Both the position numbers and the translations under genes were made by a program. A stretch of 64,000 nucleotides of DNA from Ulvibacterium marinum (lineage in GTDB: Bacteria > Bacteroidota > Bacteroidia > Flavobacteriales > Flavobacteriaceae): assembly GCF_003626755.1 (NCBI RefSeq), contig NZ_RBCJ01000002.1:620001-684000 (forward strand), in the 5' to 3' direction. Within the stretch, counting starts at the first letter, position 1, and every line of letters begins with the position of its first letter. Positions 16,317-26,032 of the stretch are shown here, piece by piece. The notes below the pieces were generated by a model that searched no databases, was not told where the DNA came from, and worked only from the letters and a program-made list of their open reading frames with translations.

Positions 16317-17579
16317 ATGTCCTTTGAGCGTATAAAAGAAAAACTTAATATTTTGGCAGATGCCGCCAAATATGACGTTTCCTGCTCCAGTAGCGGTAGC
16401 GATCGCACCAATACCAATAAAGGTTTGGGAAATGCGACACCGATGGGAATCTGCCACAGCTATACAGAAGATGGACGCTGTATTTCCCTCCTTAAAATTC
16501 TTTTGACCAATCACTGCATTTTCGATTGCGCCTATTGCGTTACCCGAAAGAGCAACGATATAAAAAGGGCCGCCTTTAAGATTCAGGAAGTCGTAGATCT
16601 AACCATAAATTTTTATAGGCGAAACTACATAGAAGGCCTTTTTCTGAGTTCAGGCATCTTCAAAAGTCCCGATCATACTATGGAACGGTTGGTAGCCGTG
16701 GCAAAAAAACTTCGGTTGGATAAAAATTACAACGGATACATACACCTTAAATCCATTCCCGGGGCAAGTGACGAATTAATGTACGAGGCAGGCCTGTATG
16801 CCGATCGACTCTCCGTGAATATTGAGGTACCGACCATTTCCGGACTCAAATTGTTGGCGCCGGACAAAAAGCATGAAGACTTTACCAAGCCTATGCGAAA
16901 AGTACAACATGAAATTGTCCGGTACAAGGCCGAAAAACGGATTATTAAAAGTACGCCCAAATTTGCCCCCGCCGGGCAAAGTACCCAAATGATTATTGGG
17001 GCCACGGGAGAAACCGACAAGGACATTATGTATTCTGCCCATCATTATTACACCCAATATCAAATGAGACGGGTTTATTATTCCGGCTATGTACCGGTTG
17101 CCGAGGATAGCCGTTTACCGGCCATAGGATCGCAGGTACCTATGCTAAGGGAAAATCGACTGTACCAAACGGACTGGCTTTTGCGATTTTATGGGTTTGG
17201 GGTTCAGGAAATCCTGAACAATGAGCATCCCAATCTGGATATGGACGTTGACCCAAAATTAGGTTGGGCCTTGCGAAACCTTCATTTGTTCCCCATTGAT
17301 ATCAATAGAGCGGACAAGGGAATGTTGGCCCGTATTCCGGGGGTGGGAATGCAATCGGTAGGCAAAATTTTAAATGCAAGACGTTTTCGAAAATTGAATT
17401 GGGGGCATCTTAAAAAGATTGGAATTGCCCTTAACCGTGCCAAATACTTTATTATTTGTGATTCTAACCAATGGGAAAACCATGAATTGGAACCACAAAA
17501 GATAAAAGGAATTATTTTAAAGAACTCCGTGGGGAAGTTTAGGAAAAATTACAGTTCACAATTACAACTATTCAATTAA
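16317..17579 (+). CDS. putative DNA modification/repair radical SAM protein (TIGR03916-like)
   Basis: 420 residues. The radical SAM cluster motif is C-x3-C-x2-C (C67, C71, C74 in HCIFDCAYC). The C-terminal third contains a helix-hairpin-helix DNA-binding motif (RIPGVGMQSVGKIL). This family is recurrently coupled with the TIGR03915-type protein encoded 2 bp downstream and is thought to act in DNA repair or modification; the reaction is not established. The short leader and the operator-filled promoter suggest control by the divergent S24 repressor. Start chosen at the ATG just after the -7 element. Confidence 0.88.
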   Translation: MSFERIKEKLNILADAAKYDVSCSSSGSDRTNTNKGLGNATPMGICHSYTEDGRCISLLKILLTNHCIFDCAYCVTRKSNDIKRAAFKIQEVVDLTINFYRRNYIEGLFLSSGIFKSPDHTMERLVAVAKKLRLDKNYNGYIHLKSIPGASDELMYEAGLYADRLSVNIEVPTISGLKLLAPDKKHEDFTKPMRKVQHEIVRYKAEKRIIKSTPKFAPAGQSTQMIIGATGETDKDIMYSAHHYYTQYQMRRVYYSGYVPVAEDSRLPAIGSQVPMLRENRLYQTDWLLRFYGFGVQEILNNEHPNLDMDVDPKLGWALRNLHLFPIDINRADKGMLARIPGVGMQSVGKILNARRFRKLNWGHLKKIGIALNRAKYFIICDSNQWENHELEPQKIKGIILKNSVGKFRKNYSSQLQLFN

Positions 17580-17581
17580 AA

Positions 17582-18358
17582 ATGGACAACACCAGAATTT
17601 TAATTTACGATGGAAGTTTTAATGGTTTTTTAACTGCCGTTTTCAAGGCTTTTGAAGAAAGAATAAATGTAGCCGATATACAGCGTAATGGGCAGGCCCA
17701 GAATGCGCTGTTTTCAGACACAGAAATTATTTTTACCCAAATGGATAAAGCAAAACGGGTCTGGAACGGTGTCCAAAATAAAAGCAACACGGCCATTAAG
17801 AATATCTATTTCGCCTTTTTGAGCGAACACAAAGGCATTGAACTCCTACTCTATCGATACATCCAAAAACTTTTTGCTTCCCAAGTTTCGGTCCACTCGG
17901 ATTATTCGGATACCATCGTTTTAAAAATCAGTCAATTGGCTAAAAATGTTGGTCGCGAAAAACATCGTATGGAAGCCTTTGTACGGTTTCAATTGACCAA
18001 GGACGCGATTTATTTTGCCAATATTGAACCGGACTTTAATGTGCTTCCGTTGATTTCCAAACATTTTCGCTCCCGATATGTAGACCAGCATTGGCTCATT
18101 TATGACATAAAACGAAAATATGGGCTCTACTATAATTTGCAAACCGTTGAAATTGTTTCTTTGAACTTGAACGAGGTATATGCGAATAGCATCCATAAAA
18201 GTGATCGGTTTCTGGGCGAGGAGTACAGTTATCAGGATTTATGGGCCAATTACTTTAGAAGTACCCATATTAAATCCCGTATCAACAAAAAACTGCATAC
18301 ACAACATATACCAAAACGCTATTGGAAATACTTAAGCGAAAAGAAACAAGCGGTTTAG
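17582..18358 (+). CDS. TIGR03915-type putative DNA repair/metabolism protein (DUF4130)
   Basis: 258 residues, starting 2 bp after the radical SAM stop, so surely co-transcribed. It opens with ILIYDGSFNGFLTAVF, typical of the family, and has HRMEAFVRFQ and IEPDFNVLPLISKHF in the middle. In many bacteria this domain is fused to a uracil-DNA-glycosylase-like domain; that part is absent here, so only the linker-type domain exists. It is believed to work with the radical SAM partner on damaged or modified DNA, but no activity has been assigned. Cytoplasmic, no membrane segment. Confidence 0.85.
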   Translation: MDNTRILIYDGSFNGFLTAVFKAFEERINVADIQRNGQAQNALFSDTEIIFTQMDKAKRVWNGVQNKSNTAIKNIYFAFLSEHKGIELLLYRYIQKLFASQVSVHSDYSDTIVLKISQLAKNVGREKHRMEAFVRFQLTKDAIYFANIEPDFNVLPLISKHFRSRYVDQHWLIYDIKRKYGLYYNLQTVEIVSLNLNEVYANSIHKSDRFLGEEYSYQDLWANYFRSTHIKSRINKKLHTQHIPKRYWKYLSEKKQAV

Positions 18359-18418
18359 ATAAAGAGAATTTGGACCATTTGTACAATACGCATATTTTCA
18401 TTAAAAATTATTGGTTTT

Positions 18419-19195
18419 ATGGCACACAAACAATTAAAGTTATGGTTTGACAAGGAGCTGGCCCTTAAGTTGGCCGACAAGCTCATTGCTAATGGAGTTA
18501 CATTCGACAAAAATGTTTTCGCCCAAAAAGTTGATCAGGGCACTAAGGATTTAGAGCTTAAGGATCGAGTTGAATTGATAGCCGATCTTTTGAAACAACA
18601 ACTGGCGGTGGACTATACCATTGCCGTAACTTGGTTGGTAGGTATTCTTGGGCCTGAGAATGAAAAAGAAACAGGGATGTTCAAAGCGTACTATTGGGTA
18701 ATGCCCATTGCCAAGTATGTGGAAAAGTACGGACTGCAACACTTTGACCTATCCATGAACGCTATACAGGAAATTACCAAGAGAAATACAGGAGAATACA
18801 CCATTCGTCCTTATTTAAAGGCCTTTCCGGAGCGGACATTAAAAGTTATGGAGGTTTGGTCCAAGGACAAAAACAAGCATTTGCGTCGTTTGAGTAGTGA
18901 AGGTGTTCGACCGCGATTACCTTGGGCGGCGAAACTTGATGTTTTTATTGAAGACCCCACTCCTATACTACCAATCTTGGAAAACCTGAAAGACGACCCC
19001 AGCAAATATGTACAGAAATCCGTTGCCAATTGTATCAATGATATTTTAAAAGACCATCCTAGGATTGGTAAGGATCTTATCGATAGCTGGCTACTCTGCC
19101 CTACCAAGGAACGCAAATGGATTGTAAAGCATGCATTGAGAAATTTGTTGAAACTTAAAGATTCATGGGCATCGGGAGTTTTAAATCAGGAATAA
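18419..19195 (+). CDS. DNA alkylation repair protein, HEAT-like (AlkC/AlkD type)
   Basis: 258 residues of helical HEAT-like repeats. The subfamily signature is present: LRRLSSEGVRPRLPWA around residues 160-175, then DDPSKYVQKSVANCINDILKD. Such glycosylases remove N3- and N7-alkylated purines by wrapping DNA without base flipping. It follows the radical SAM/TIGR03915 pair by 60 bp on the same strand, but no copy of the operator core was found in this gap, so co-regulation would need read-through. Assigned to the COG4335-like branch from memory of the motif; AlkC and AlkD cannot be separated with certainty. Confidence 0.85.
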   Translation: MAHKQLKLWFDKELALKLADKLIANGVTFDKNVFAQKVDQGTKDLELKDRVELIADLLKQQLAVDYTIAVTWLVGILGPENEKETGMFKAYYWVMPIAKYVEKYGLQHFDLSMNAIQEITKRNTGEYTIRPYLKAFPERTLKVMEVWSKDKNKHLRRLSSEGVRPRLPWAAKLDVFIEDPTPILPILENLKDDPSKYVQKSVANCINDILKDHPRIGKDLIDSWLLCPTKERKWIVKHALRNLLKLKDSWASGVLNQE

Positions 19196-19371
19196 AATCA
19201 AATTATTTCCAATCCTATACAAGGAAGGAATAACAGGTCCGTGAGAGTCTTGGATTTATTTTTTTGAGTGTATACCATTTGGGTCTCAATCTAATAATTT
19301 CAATATTCCATTAGGTCTCTGATGAATAAATATTGAGATGGGCCCTACTTCCTTTTTAGGTGCCAAATTCT

Positions 19372-19379
19372 TACCTTTG
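19372..19379 (+). promoter_or_regulatory. Candidate -7 element (TACCTTTG) for uvrA
   Basis: Exact TAnnTTTG match ending 17 bp before the uvrA ATG, inside a 201-bp gap. No TTG at proper spacing is seen. Confidence 0.45.
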
Positions 19380-19396
19380 CAACTTTGCTTTGAAAA

Positions 19397-22270
19397 ATGA
19401 TAAACTACGAAGAGAATATTGAGGTTAAGGGTGCTCGCGTCCATAACCTTAAAAATATCGATGTAACCATTCCGCGGGAAAAACTCGTAGTTATCACAGG
19501 CCTTTCGGGAAGTGGTAAATCCTCACTTGCGTTCGACACCATTTATGCCGAGGGGCAGCGAAGATATATTGAAACTTTCTCGGCCTATGCACGGCAATTT
19601 CTAGGAGGTTTGGAGCGACCTGATGTGGATAAAATCGATGGGCTATCTCCCGTAATTGCCATTGAACAAAAAACAACTTCCAAATCGCCCCGATCCACTG
19701 TGGGTACCATTACCGAAGTATATGATTTTTTGCGCTTGTTGTTCGCCAGGGCGGCCGATGCCTATAGCTATGTTACCGGAGAAAAGATGGTGAGCTATAG
19801 CGATGAGCAAATCAAGGAGCTTATTAAAACCGATTACGCCGATAAAAGGATAAACGTATTGGCTCCTATTATAAAATCCCGAAAAGGGCATTATAGGGAG
19901 CTTTTTGAACAAATAGGCAAGCAAGGGTTTGTAAAGGTTCGCGTTGATGGGGAAATCAAGGATATTGTAAAAGGTATGAAAGTAGACCGGTACAAGACCC
20001 ACGACATTGAAATTGTTATAGATAGGCTTAAGGTCACAGACTCCGAAGATGCGGATAAGCGATTAACGGAAAGTATTAATACGGCCATGTACAGCGGCAA
20101 TGATGTATTGATGGTACTTGAGGAAGGTAAGACTGATCCACGTTACTTTAGCCGTGACCTCATGTGCCCGACTTCGGGCGTATCCTACCCCACTCCGGAA
20201 CCGAATACCTTTTCCTTTAACTCACCAAAAGGTATGTGTCCCAATTGTAGTGGTCTAGGACATGTGTATGAGGTAAATGAAAATAAGATTTTCCCCAACA
20301 AGAAAATATCGATAAAAGCTGGAGGAATTGCACCACTCGGGGAATATAAAAAGTCTTGGGCCTTCAAACAGATAGAGACGATTGCCCAACGCTATAATTT
20401 TGAACTTACGGACACTATTGCCAAGATTCCTGAAGAAGCCATGGACATCCTGTTGAACGGTGGAAAGGAAAGTTTTGAGTTGGATTCCAAAACATTGGGA
20501 GTCAAACGAACATACACCATTGATTATGAAGGAATCTCGAATTTTATAAAACATCAATTCAACGAATCCGGGTCTACCTCCATTAGAAGATGGGCCAAGG
20601 AATATATGGACAAAATCGTCTGTCCTGTCTGCAGTGGATCAAGATTGCGGACCGAATCCTTGAATTTTAGGATCAGTGATAGGAATATAGCCGAGCTTGC
20701 CCAAATGGACATTGCCGAGTTGGCCGAATTTTTTGATGGACTCAATCAAAAACTTGATGGCAACCAGCAAATAATTGCAGAGGAAATTATAAAGGAAATC
20801 CGTACACGTATCCGATTCCTATTGGATGTGGGTCTCGACTATCTTTCCCTAAACCGAGGTTCAAAATCACTTTCGGGCGGGGAGGCTCAACGTATTCGTC
20901 TCGCCACACAGATAGGTTCCCAGCTTGTAGGCGTACTTTACATATTGGATGAACCTAGTATTGGATTGCATCAAAGGGATAATAATAGATTAATTCGATC
21001 TTTGGAAGCACTTCGTGATATTGGGAATTCGGTAATCGTTGTGGAGCACGATAGGGACATGATAGAACGGGCAGATCATGTTATAGACATTGGACCAAAG
21101 GCAGGAAGACATGGCGGTGAAATTATATCCGAAGGAAGTCCGCAAGACTTAAAGGACCACCATACGCTTACCGCGGATTATATCACGGGAGATAAGGAGA
21201 TTCCAGTACCAAAAAAAAGAAGAAAGGGCAATGGAAAGAATATTGTACTATCCGGCTGCACGGGTAATAACCTTAAGAATGTAACGGTACAATTTCCGTT
21301 GGGCAAAATGATCGGCGTTACCGGGGTTTCAGGAAGTGGGAAATCGACTTTGATCAATGAGACGCTCTACCCCATTATGAATGCCCATTATTTTAATGGT
21401 GTAAAAAAACCAATGCCCTATAAAAAAATTACGGGCCTACAACATATAGATAAGGTCATTGACATTAACCAATCCCCCATTGGTAGGACCCCTCGTTCCA
21501 ACCCTGCGACCTATACCGGCGTTTTCAGTGAAATACGTTCCTTATTTACCAAAACTCTCGAAGCCGCCATTAGGGGATATAAGCCTGGACGTTTTAGTTT
21601 TAATGTAAAGGGAGGCAGATGTGAGACCTGTCAAGGAGGTGGTCTAAAGGTTATTGAGATGAATTTCCTCCCTGATGTTTATGTTGAATGCGAAACTTGT
21701 AATGGAAAACGTTTCAATAGAGAAACCTTGGAAATACGCTATAAAGGCAAATCCATTGCCGATGTATTGGAAATGACCGTGGATGAGGCTGTAGATTTTT
21801 TTGAGAACATCCCAAAAATATACCGCAAGCTTAAGACTATCAAAGATGTAGGCCTGGGATATATCTCTTTGGGGCAACAGTCCACAACCTTATCCGGAGG
21901 TGAAGCACAACGGATAAAACTGGCAACGGAACTGTCAAAACGTGATACCGGTAATACTTTTTATATCTTGGACGAACCTACTACGGGTCTTCACTTTGAA
22001 GATATCCGCGTATTAATGGAAGTTTTGGAACGTTTAGTAGACAAAGGAAACACCGTCTTGATCATTGAGCACAATATGGATGTAATCAAAATGATGGATC
22101 ACATTATAGATATTGGTTATGAAGGTGGCCGAGGAGGGGGAATGGTGGTAGCCAAAGGAACCCCAGAAGAGCTAATAAAAGACCAAAAGAGTTATACGGC
22201 AGAGTTTTTGAGGTTAGAGATTGGTCAACAAAAAGAAAAGGCAAAAATGGTCCTGGCTCGGGATAAGTAG
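19397..22270 (+). CDS. uvrA: excinuclease ABC subunit A
   Basis: 957 residues, full length. Two ABC ATPase modules are present, with Walker [10 protein letters not shown] and GVSGSGKST and signature [12 protein letters not shown] / [12 protein letters not shown]. Zinc modules are C-x2-C pairs in MCPNC, CPVC, CETC and CETC. UvrA dimers with UvrB search for bulky DNA damage in nucleotide excision repair. It follows the repair genes in the same direction after a 201-bp gap with its own candidate promoter. It is probably followed in one transcript by the LOG-type gene 47 bp downstream. Confidence 0.97.
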   Translation: MINYEENIEVKGARVHNLKNIDVTIPREKLVVITGLSGSGKSSLAFDTIYAEGQRRYIETFSAYARQFLGGLERPDVDKIDGLSPVIAIEQKTTSKSPRSTVGTITEVYDFLRLLFARAADAYSYVTGEKMVSYSDEQIKELIKTDYADKRINVLAPIIKSRKGHYRELFEQIGKQGFVKVRVDGEIKDIVKGMKVDRYKTHDIEIVIDRLKVTDSEDADKRLTESINTAMYSGNDVLMVLEEGKTDPRYFSRDLMCPTSGVSYPTPEPNTFSFNSPKGMCPNCSGLGHVYEVNENKIFPNKKISIKAGGIAPLGEYKKSWAFKQIETIAQRYNFELTDTIAKIPEEAMDILLNGGKESFELDSKTLGVKRTYTIDYEGISNFIKHQFNESGSTSIRRWAKEYMDKIVCPVCSGSRLRTESLNFRISDRNIAELAQMDIAELAEFFDGLNQKLDGNQQIIAEEIIKEIRTRIRFLLDVGLDYLSLNRGSKSLSGGEAQRIRLATQIGSQLVGVLYILDEPSIGLHQRDNNRLIRSLEALRDIGNSVIVVEHDRDMIERADHVIDIGPKAGRHGGEIISEGSPQDLKDHHTLTADYITGDKEIPVPKKRRKGNGKNIVLSGCTGNNLKNVTVQFPLGKMIGVTGVSGSGKSTLINETLYPIMNAHYFNGVKKPMPYKKITGLQHIDKVIDINQSPIGRTPRSNPATYTGVFSEIRSLFTKTLEAAIRGYKPGRFSFNVKGGRCETCQGGGLKVIEMNFLPDVYVECETCNGKRFNRETLEIRYKGKSIADVLEMTVDEAVDFFENIPKIYRKLKTIKDVGLGYISLGQQSTTLSGGEAQRIKLATELSKRDTGNTFYILDEPTTGLHFEDIRVLMEVLERLVDKGNTVLIIEHNMDVIKMMDHIIDIGYEGGRGGGMVVAKGTPEELIKDQKSYTAEFLRLEIGQQKEKAKMVLARDK

Positions 22271-22317
22271 CGATTTAACCATTAAAAATCCGTTAGTATC
22301 AAAAGAATTGGACTACT

Positions 22318-23004
22318 ATGAGAAAAGAACAACACCATAAAGGGTGGAATGAGATAAAAACCAATGATTCCTGGGCCATATTTAAGATTATGGGGGAATT
22401 TGTAAGTGGTTTTGAAAAAATGAGTGCCATAGGTCCGTGCGTTTCAATATTTGGTTCGGCACGTACCAAAGAGAATGGAAAATACTATCAAATGGCCGTG
22501 GATATTGCTAAAAGCATTTCTGAAGCGGGTTACGGAATCATTACAGGTGGTGGCCCCGGTATCATGGAGGCAGGGAACAGAGGTGCCCATTTGGCCGGAG
22601 GTACTTCGGTAGGACTGAATATAGACCTTCCCTTTGAGCAACATGACAATCCGTATATAGACGATGATAAAAGTTTGGATTTTGATTACTTTTTTGTTAG
22701 AAAGGTGATGTTCGTGAAATATTCCCAGGGGTTTGTGGTCATGCCTGGAGGATTTGGAACATTGGATGAGCTTTTTGAAGCGATTACTTTGATCCAAACC
22801 CATAAAATTGGGGGATTTCCAATTATACTAGTGGGATCCGATTTCTGGAAAGGTCTCTTGGATTGGATCAGAAATACCATGTTGGAATTAGGTAATATCA
22901 GTGCTACGGATTTGGACTTGATACGAATTGCGGATACCAAGGAAGAAGTAGTGGAAATCATCGATGCCTTCTACAAAGGGAATACTTTGAGCCCAAATTT
23001 TTAA
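22318..23004 (+). CDS. LOG-family / TIGR00730 Rossmann-fold protein
   Basis: 228 residues. Lysine-decarboxylase-like fold with the LOG motifs GGGPGIMEAGNRGA and MPGGFGTLDELFEA (PGGxGTxxE). Proteins with this motif hydrolyse cytokinin-type and other nucleoside 5'-monophosphates at the N-glycosidic bond; many were long misnamed lysine decarboxylases. The physiological substrate in flavobacteria is unknown. It lies 47 bp after uvrA and 11 bp before the next start. Confidence 0.88.
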   Translation: MRKEQHHKGWNEIKTNDSWAIFKIMGEFVSGFEKMSAIGPCVSIFGSARTKENGKYYQMAVDIAKSISEAGYGIITGGGPGIMEAGNRGAHLAGGTSVGLNIDLPFEQHDNPYIDDDKSLDFDYFFVRKVMFVKYSQGFVVMPGGFGTLDELFEAITLIQTHKIGGFPIILVGSDFWKGLLDWIRNTMLELGNISATDLDLIRIADTKEEVVEIIDAFYKGNTLSPNF

Positions 23005-23015
23005 GCATAACTTTT

Positions 23016-25874
23016 TTGGAACAAGCGAGATATTTACCATCCCCGATTGCCCTAGTAATTTTTTTACTTGGTATTGGTGTGTCCCATGCCCAGCATGTTA
23101 ATAACCTTACTGCAGATTTAGACGAGGAGACCCATGTACTACGTATTCAACAAGAGTTTGAATATAAGAACACCTCGGACGACACTTTGCGCAACTTATA
23201 TTTTAATGATTGGGCACATGCATATTCCAACAAAAAAACGGGTCTCGCCAAGCGATTTGCAGAAGACTTCAGAAAAAGCCTTCATCTCGCCAAAGACGAA
23301 GAAAGGGGCTCTACTGAAATCACAAGTGCAGTTGATGATGAATATAGAGGTCTATTTTGGGAAAGGGTCACAGGGCAGGATGTTCTTAAAATTAGACTCA
23401 ACGAACCTTTAGAACCAGGGAATTCGGCAAAAATCTTCATTACATATACGGTAAAATTGCCTTCCAAAAAGTTTACCCCTTATGGGTATGATTCAAAAAG
23501 TGGATATTATTTAAAGGATTGGTACCTGACCCCCGCAGTATATGATGGCAAATGGCATTTGTATTCCAACAAAAACTTAGAAGACCTTTATACGGATGTT
23601 ACCAATACCAACTTAAAGATTACGTATCCGGACAGTCTTCATATGGTGTCGAATTTTAGGGTATTGGGCCAGACCAGGTTTCCAAATGGTCATGAGGCCC
23701 AACTAAAAGGTATCAACAGAAAAAGCTGTGAAATAATACTTACCCCTACCAATGATTTTACCACACATGTTACCCATAACATGACCGTTATTACGGATTT
23801 AAAAGGTGGGAAATACGATGAGATATCACAAGGGGTCTCCATCCATAAGGTTACTGATTTTGTCCTGGAAAATTTAGGGAAATTTCCACATTCCCATTTG
23901 TTGGTCAGTGAAATTGATTACAATAAGAATCCAATGTATGGCCTAAATCAGCTTCCCTCCTTTATACGGCCATACGATGATCAATTTCAGTATGAAATGA
24001 AGTTCCTTAAAACGGCCCTTGTTAAAATTATCAACGAGACCATTTTCTTAGACCCCAGAAAAGATCAATGGATATTGGATGCCATTGCCAATTATTTAAT
24101 GATAGCATATGTAGAGGAGCATTATCCCGATCAAAAGTTATTGGGAAAACTTTCCAAAATATGGGGCTTCAGGAGCTATCAATTGGCAAAGATGGACTTT
24201 AATGAACAATATCCTTTTCTCTATATGTTCAGGGCCCGTAAAAATCAGGATCAGCCCTTGACTACCCCAAACGATTCGCTTATAAAGTGGAACCAAAAAA
24301 TAGGGAACAAGTATAAGGCTGGTCAAGGGCTTTCCTACTTGGCGAGTTATATTGGTAAAGAAAAGGTGGACGAAAGTATCAAAACCTTCTATAAATACTA
24401 TAAATTAAACAAGGTTAAGCCCTTGGATTTTGAATCGATATTAAAACGGGCCTCCAATCGCAATATCGACTGGTTTTTTAATGATTATGTTTCCACGGAC
24501 CGGCTTATAGACTTTAAGATAAAGAAAGCGAAGAAAACCGAGGATTCCCTTCAAGTAACCTTAAAAAATAAGGAGGGAACCAATGTTCCCATATCACTTT
24601 TTGGACTCAATGATAAGGACTCCGTGGTATCCAAGTATTGGTTTTCCAACATTACGAGGGAAAAGACCTTTACCATCCCGAACAAGAACGAAGAACGCCT
24701 GGTGTTGAACTATGACCAAAAAATCCCGGAGTTTAACCAAAGGGACAACTGGAAATCTTTGAAAGGTTTTTTTTCGAGTAATAAAAAAATCAAGTTTACT
24801 TTTTTCAAGGATGCCGAAAACCCCTATTACAATCAGATATTCTATGTGCCCATCTTAAACTTTAACATCTATGACGGCTGGTCGCCCGGACTTCGATTGT
24901 ACAACAAAACCTTTTTGGAGCGCCCTTTTGTTTATGATTTTCATCCGTCCTATTCATTTCGGGAGAACACCCTTGTAGGTTTTGGAAGTTTGGGATATAG
25001 GAAATATTTGAGCAAAAGTGGATTGTTCGTATCCAATTACCGTATTAGTGCTTCCACCTTCCATTTTCAGACCAATTCCAGATATACGTCCATTACACCC
25101 TCCATGAGCTTTGGTTGGCGACCTGCCGATCTTATTTCCAACAAACGACAATTTTTGACCTTTAGATATGTCAATATCTTTCGGGATTTTGACGAGAGCC
25201 TTATTGATTTGAGTAATGATCCGGATACTCCGGATTACAGCGTCTTTAATGCCAGGTTTTCGCATGTAAACAACGGAATTATAGATTTTAATTCCTGGTC
25301 CACGGATTTTCAGCACTCCAGCGATTTTACCAAATTGGTCTTTGAGTTCGAATACCGAAAACTATATGAGAACAACACACAATTTAATGTTAGATTTTTT
25401 GCCGGTAAATTTTTAAGGAACAAAATAGCGCCCGGGAACACTTTTTTTGATTTTGCGTTGGACCGGCCTACCGATTATCTTTTTGACTATAATTATCTTG
25501 GTCGCTCGGAGGATTCGGGTCTATATAGTCAACAAATAATCATAGCGGAAGGAGGCTTTAAATCCTTTCTGGACGAACGTTACCGGTTTGCAAATGATTG
25601 GTTGGCTACCATGAATACCAGCGTAAATCTTTGGCGATGGATAGAAGCCTACGGGGATATCGGATTTGTAAAAAATAGAGGGCTAAGGGAGAAGTTTGTT
25701 TATGATTCCGGAATACGCCTAAACCTTGTTACCGATTTTTTTGAGCTATACTTCCCTGTCTATTCCAACAATGGGTGGGAAATAGCACAACCCAATTATG
25801 AAGAAAGGATTCGTTTCATCATCACCATAAGCCCAAGAACACTTACAGGGTTATTTACCAGAAAATGGTTCTAA
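23016..25874 (+). CDS. pseudo-M1 (gluzincin-like) periplasmic domain fused to a C-terminal outer-membrane barrel
   Basis: 952 residues. No ATG precedes the signal peptide, and the best start is the TTG at 23016, followed by a signal peptide ending at SHAQ (about 25). Residues about 30-330 resemble the N-terminal beta domain of M1 aminopeptidases, and about 330-520 the helical catalytic part, but the zinc site is lost: the position of HExxH reads V336-K-I-I-N340, and the Glu ligand after the Trp is D355 (WILDAIANY). From about 610 to the end the sequence is a run of amphipathic strands with aromatic belts and ends in RKWF, as in outer-membrane barrels. It may be a binding or assembly protein derived from a peptidase. 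It sits 11 bp after the LOG-type gene. Confidence 0.72.
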   Translation: MEQARYLPSPIALVIFLLGIGVSHAQHVNNLTADLDEETHVLRIQQEFEYKNTSDDTLRNLYFNDWAHAYSNKKTGLAKRFAEDFRKSLHLAKDEERGSTEITSAVDDEYRGLFWERVTGQDVLKIRLNEPLEPGNSAKIFITYTVKLPSKKFTPYGYDSKSGYYLKDWYLTPAVYDGKWHLYSNKNLEDLYTDVTNTNLKITYPDSLHMVSNFRVLGQTRFPNGHEAQLKGINRKSCEIILTPTNDFTTHVTHNMTVITDLKGGKYDEISQGVSIHKVTDFVLENLGKFPHSHLLVSEIDYNKNPMYGLNQLPSFIRPYDDQFQYEMKFLKTALVKIINETIFLDPRKDQWILDAIANYLMIAYVEEHYPDQKLLGKLSKIWGFRSYQLAKMDFNEQYPFLYMFRARKNQDQPLTTPNDSLIKWNQKIGNKYKAGQGLSYLASYIGKEKVDESIKTFYKYYKLNKVKPLDFESILKRASNRNIDWFFNDYVSTDRLIDFKIKKAKKTEDSLQVTLKNKEGTNVPISLFGLNDKDSVVSKYWFSNITREKTFTIPNKNEERLVLNYDQKIPEFNQRDNWKSLKGFFSSNKKIKFTFFKDAENPYYNQIFYVPILNFNIYDGWSPGLRLYNKTFLERPFVYDFHPSYSFRENTLVGFGSLGYRKYLSKSGLFVSNYRISASTFHFQTNSRYTSITPSMSFGWRPADLISNKRQFLTFRYVNIFRDFDESLIDLSNDPDTPDYSVFNARFSHVNNGIIDFNSWSTDFQHSSDFTKLVFEFEYRKLYENNTQFNVRFFAGKFLRNKIAPGNTFFDFALDRPTDYLFDYNYLGRSEDSGLYSQQIIIAEGGFKSFLDERYRFANDWLATMNTSVNLWRWIEAYGDIGFVKNRGLREKFVYDSGIRLNLVTDFFELYFPVYSNNGWEIAQPNYEERIRFIITISPRTLTGLFTRKWF

Positions 25875-25983
25875 TAGAATGAAATATTCTTATAAAATCA
25901 CTTTTTTGAGCCAAAAAAAATACAAAAAATCAAAAAATAGAGGTTTTTTTTATCAATACACAAATATTTTAACTTTTTTAGAG

Positions 25984-26014
25984 TTGTAAAAATCTATTCT
26001 ATTGGATATTTTTG
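25984..26014 (+). promoter_or_regulatory. Promoter of the E1 dehydrogenase gene
   Basis: TTG (25984-25986), a 20-bp spacer and TATTTTTG (26007-26014), a full Bacteroidetes-type match 19 bp before the ATG at 26033. The surrounding gap is strongly A/T rich. Confidence 0.6.
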
Positions 26015-26032
26015 CAAAAACTCTGCTTGCCC

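Noticed and set aside
19213-19225. TCCT-N5-AGGA inverted repeat upstream of uvrA as an S24 operator
   Set aside because: It lacks the GGA-N5-TCC orientation of the three boxes and is placed about 150 bp before the -7 element.
25910-25990. Strongly A/T-rich tract as a replication origin or attachment site
   Set aside because: No DnaA-box cluster, dnaA gene or flanking repeats; it is the promoter region of the E1 gene.
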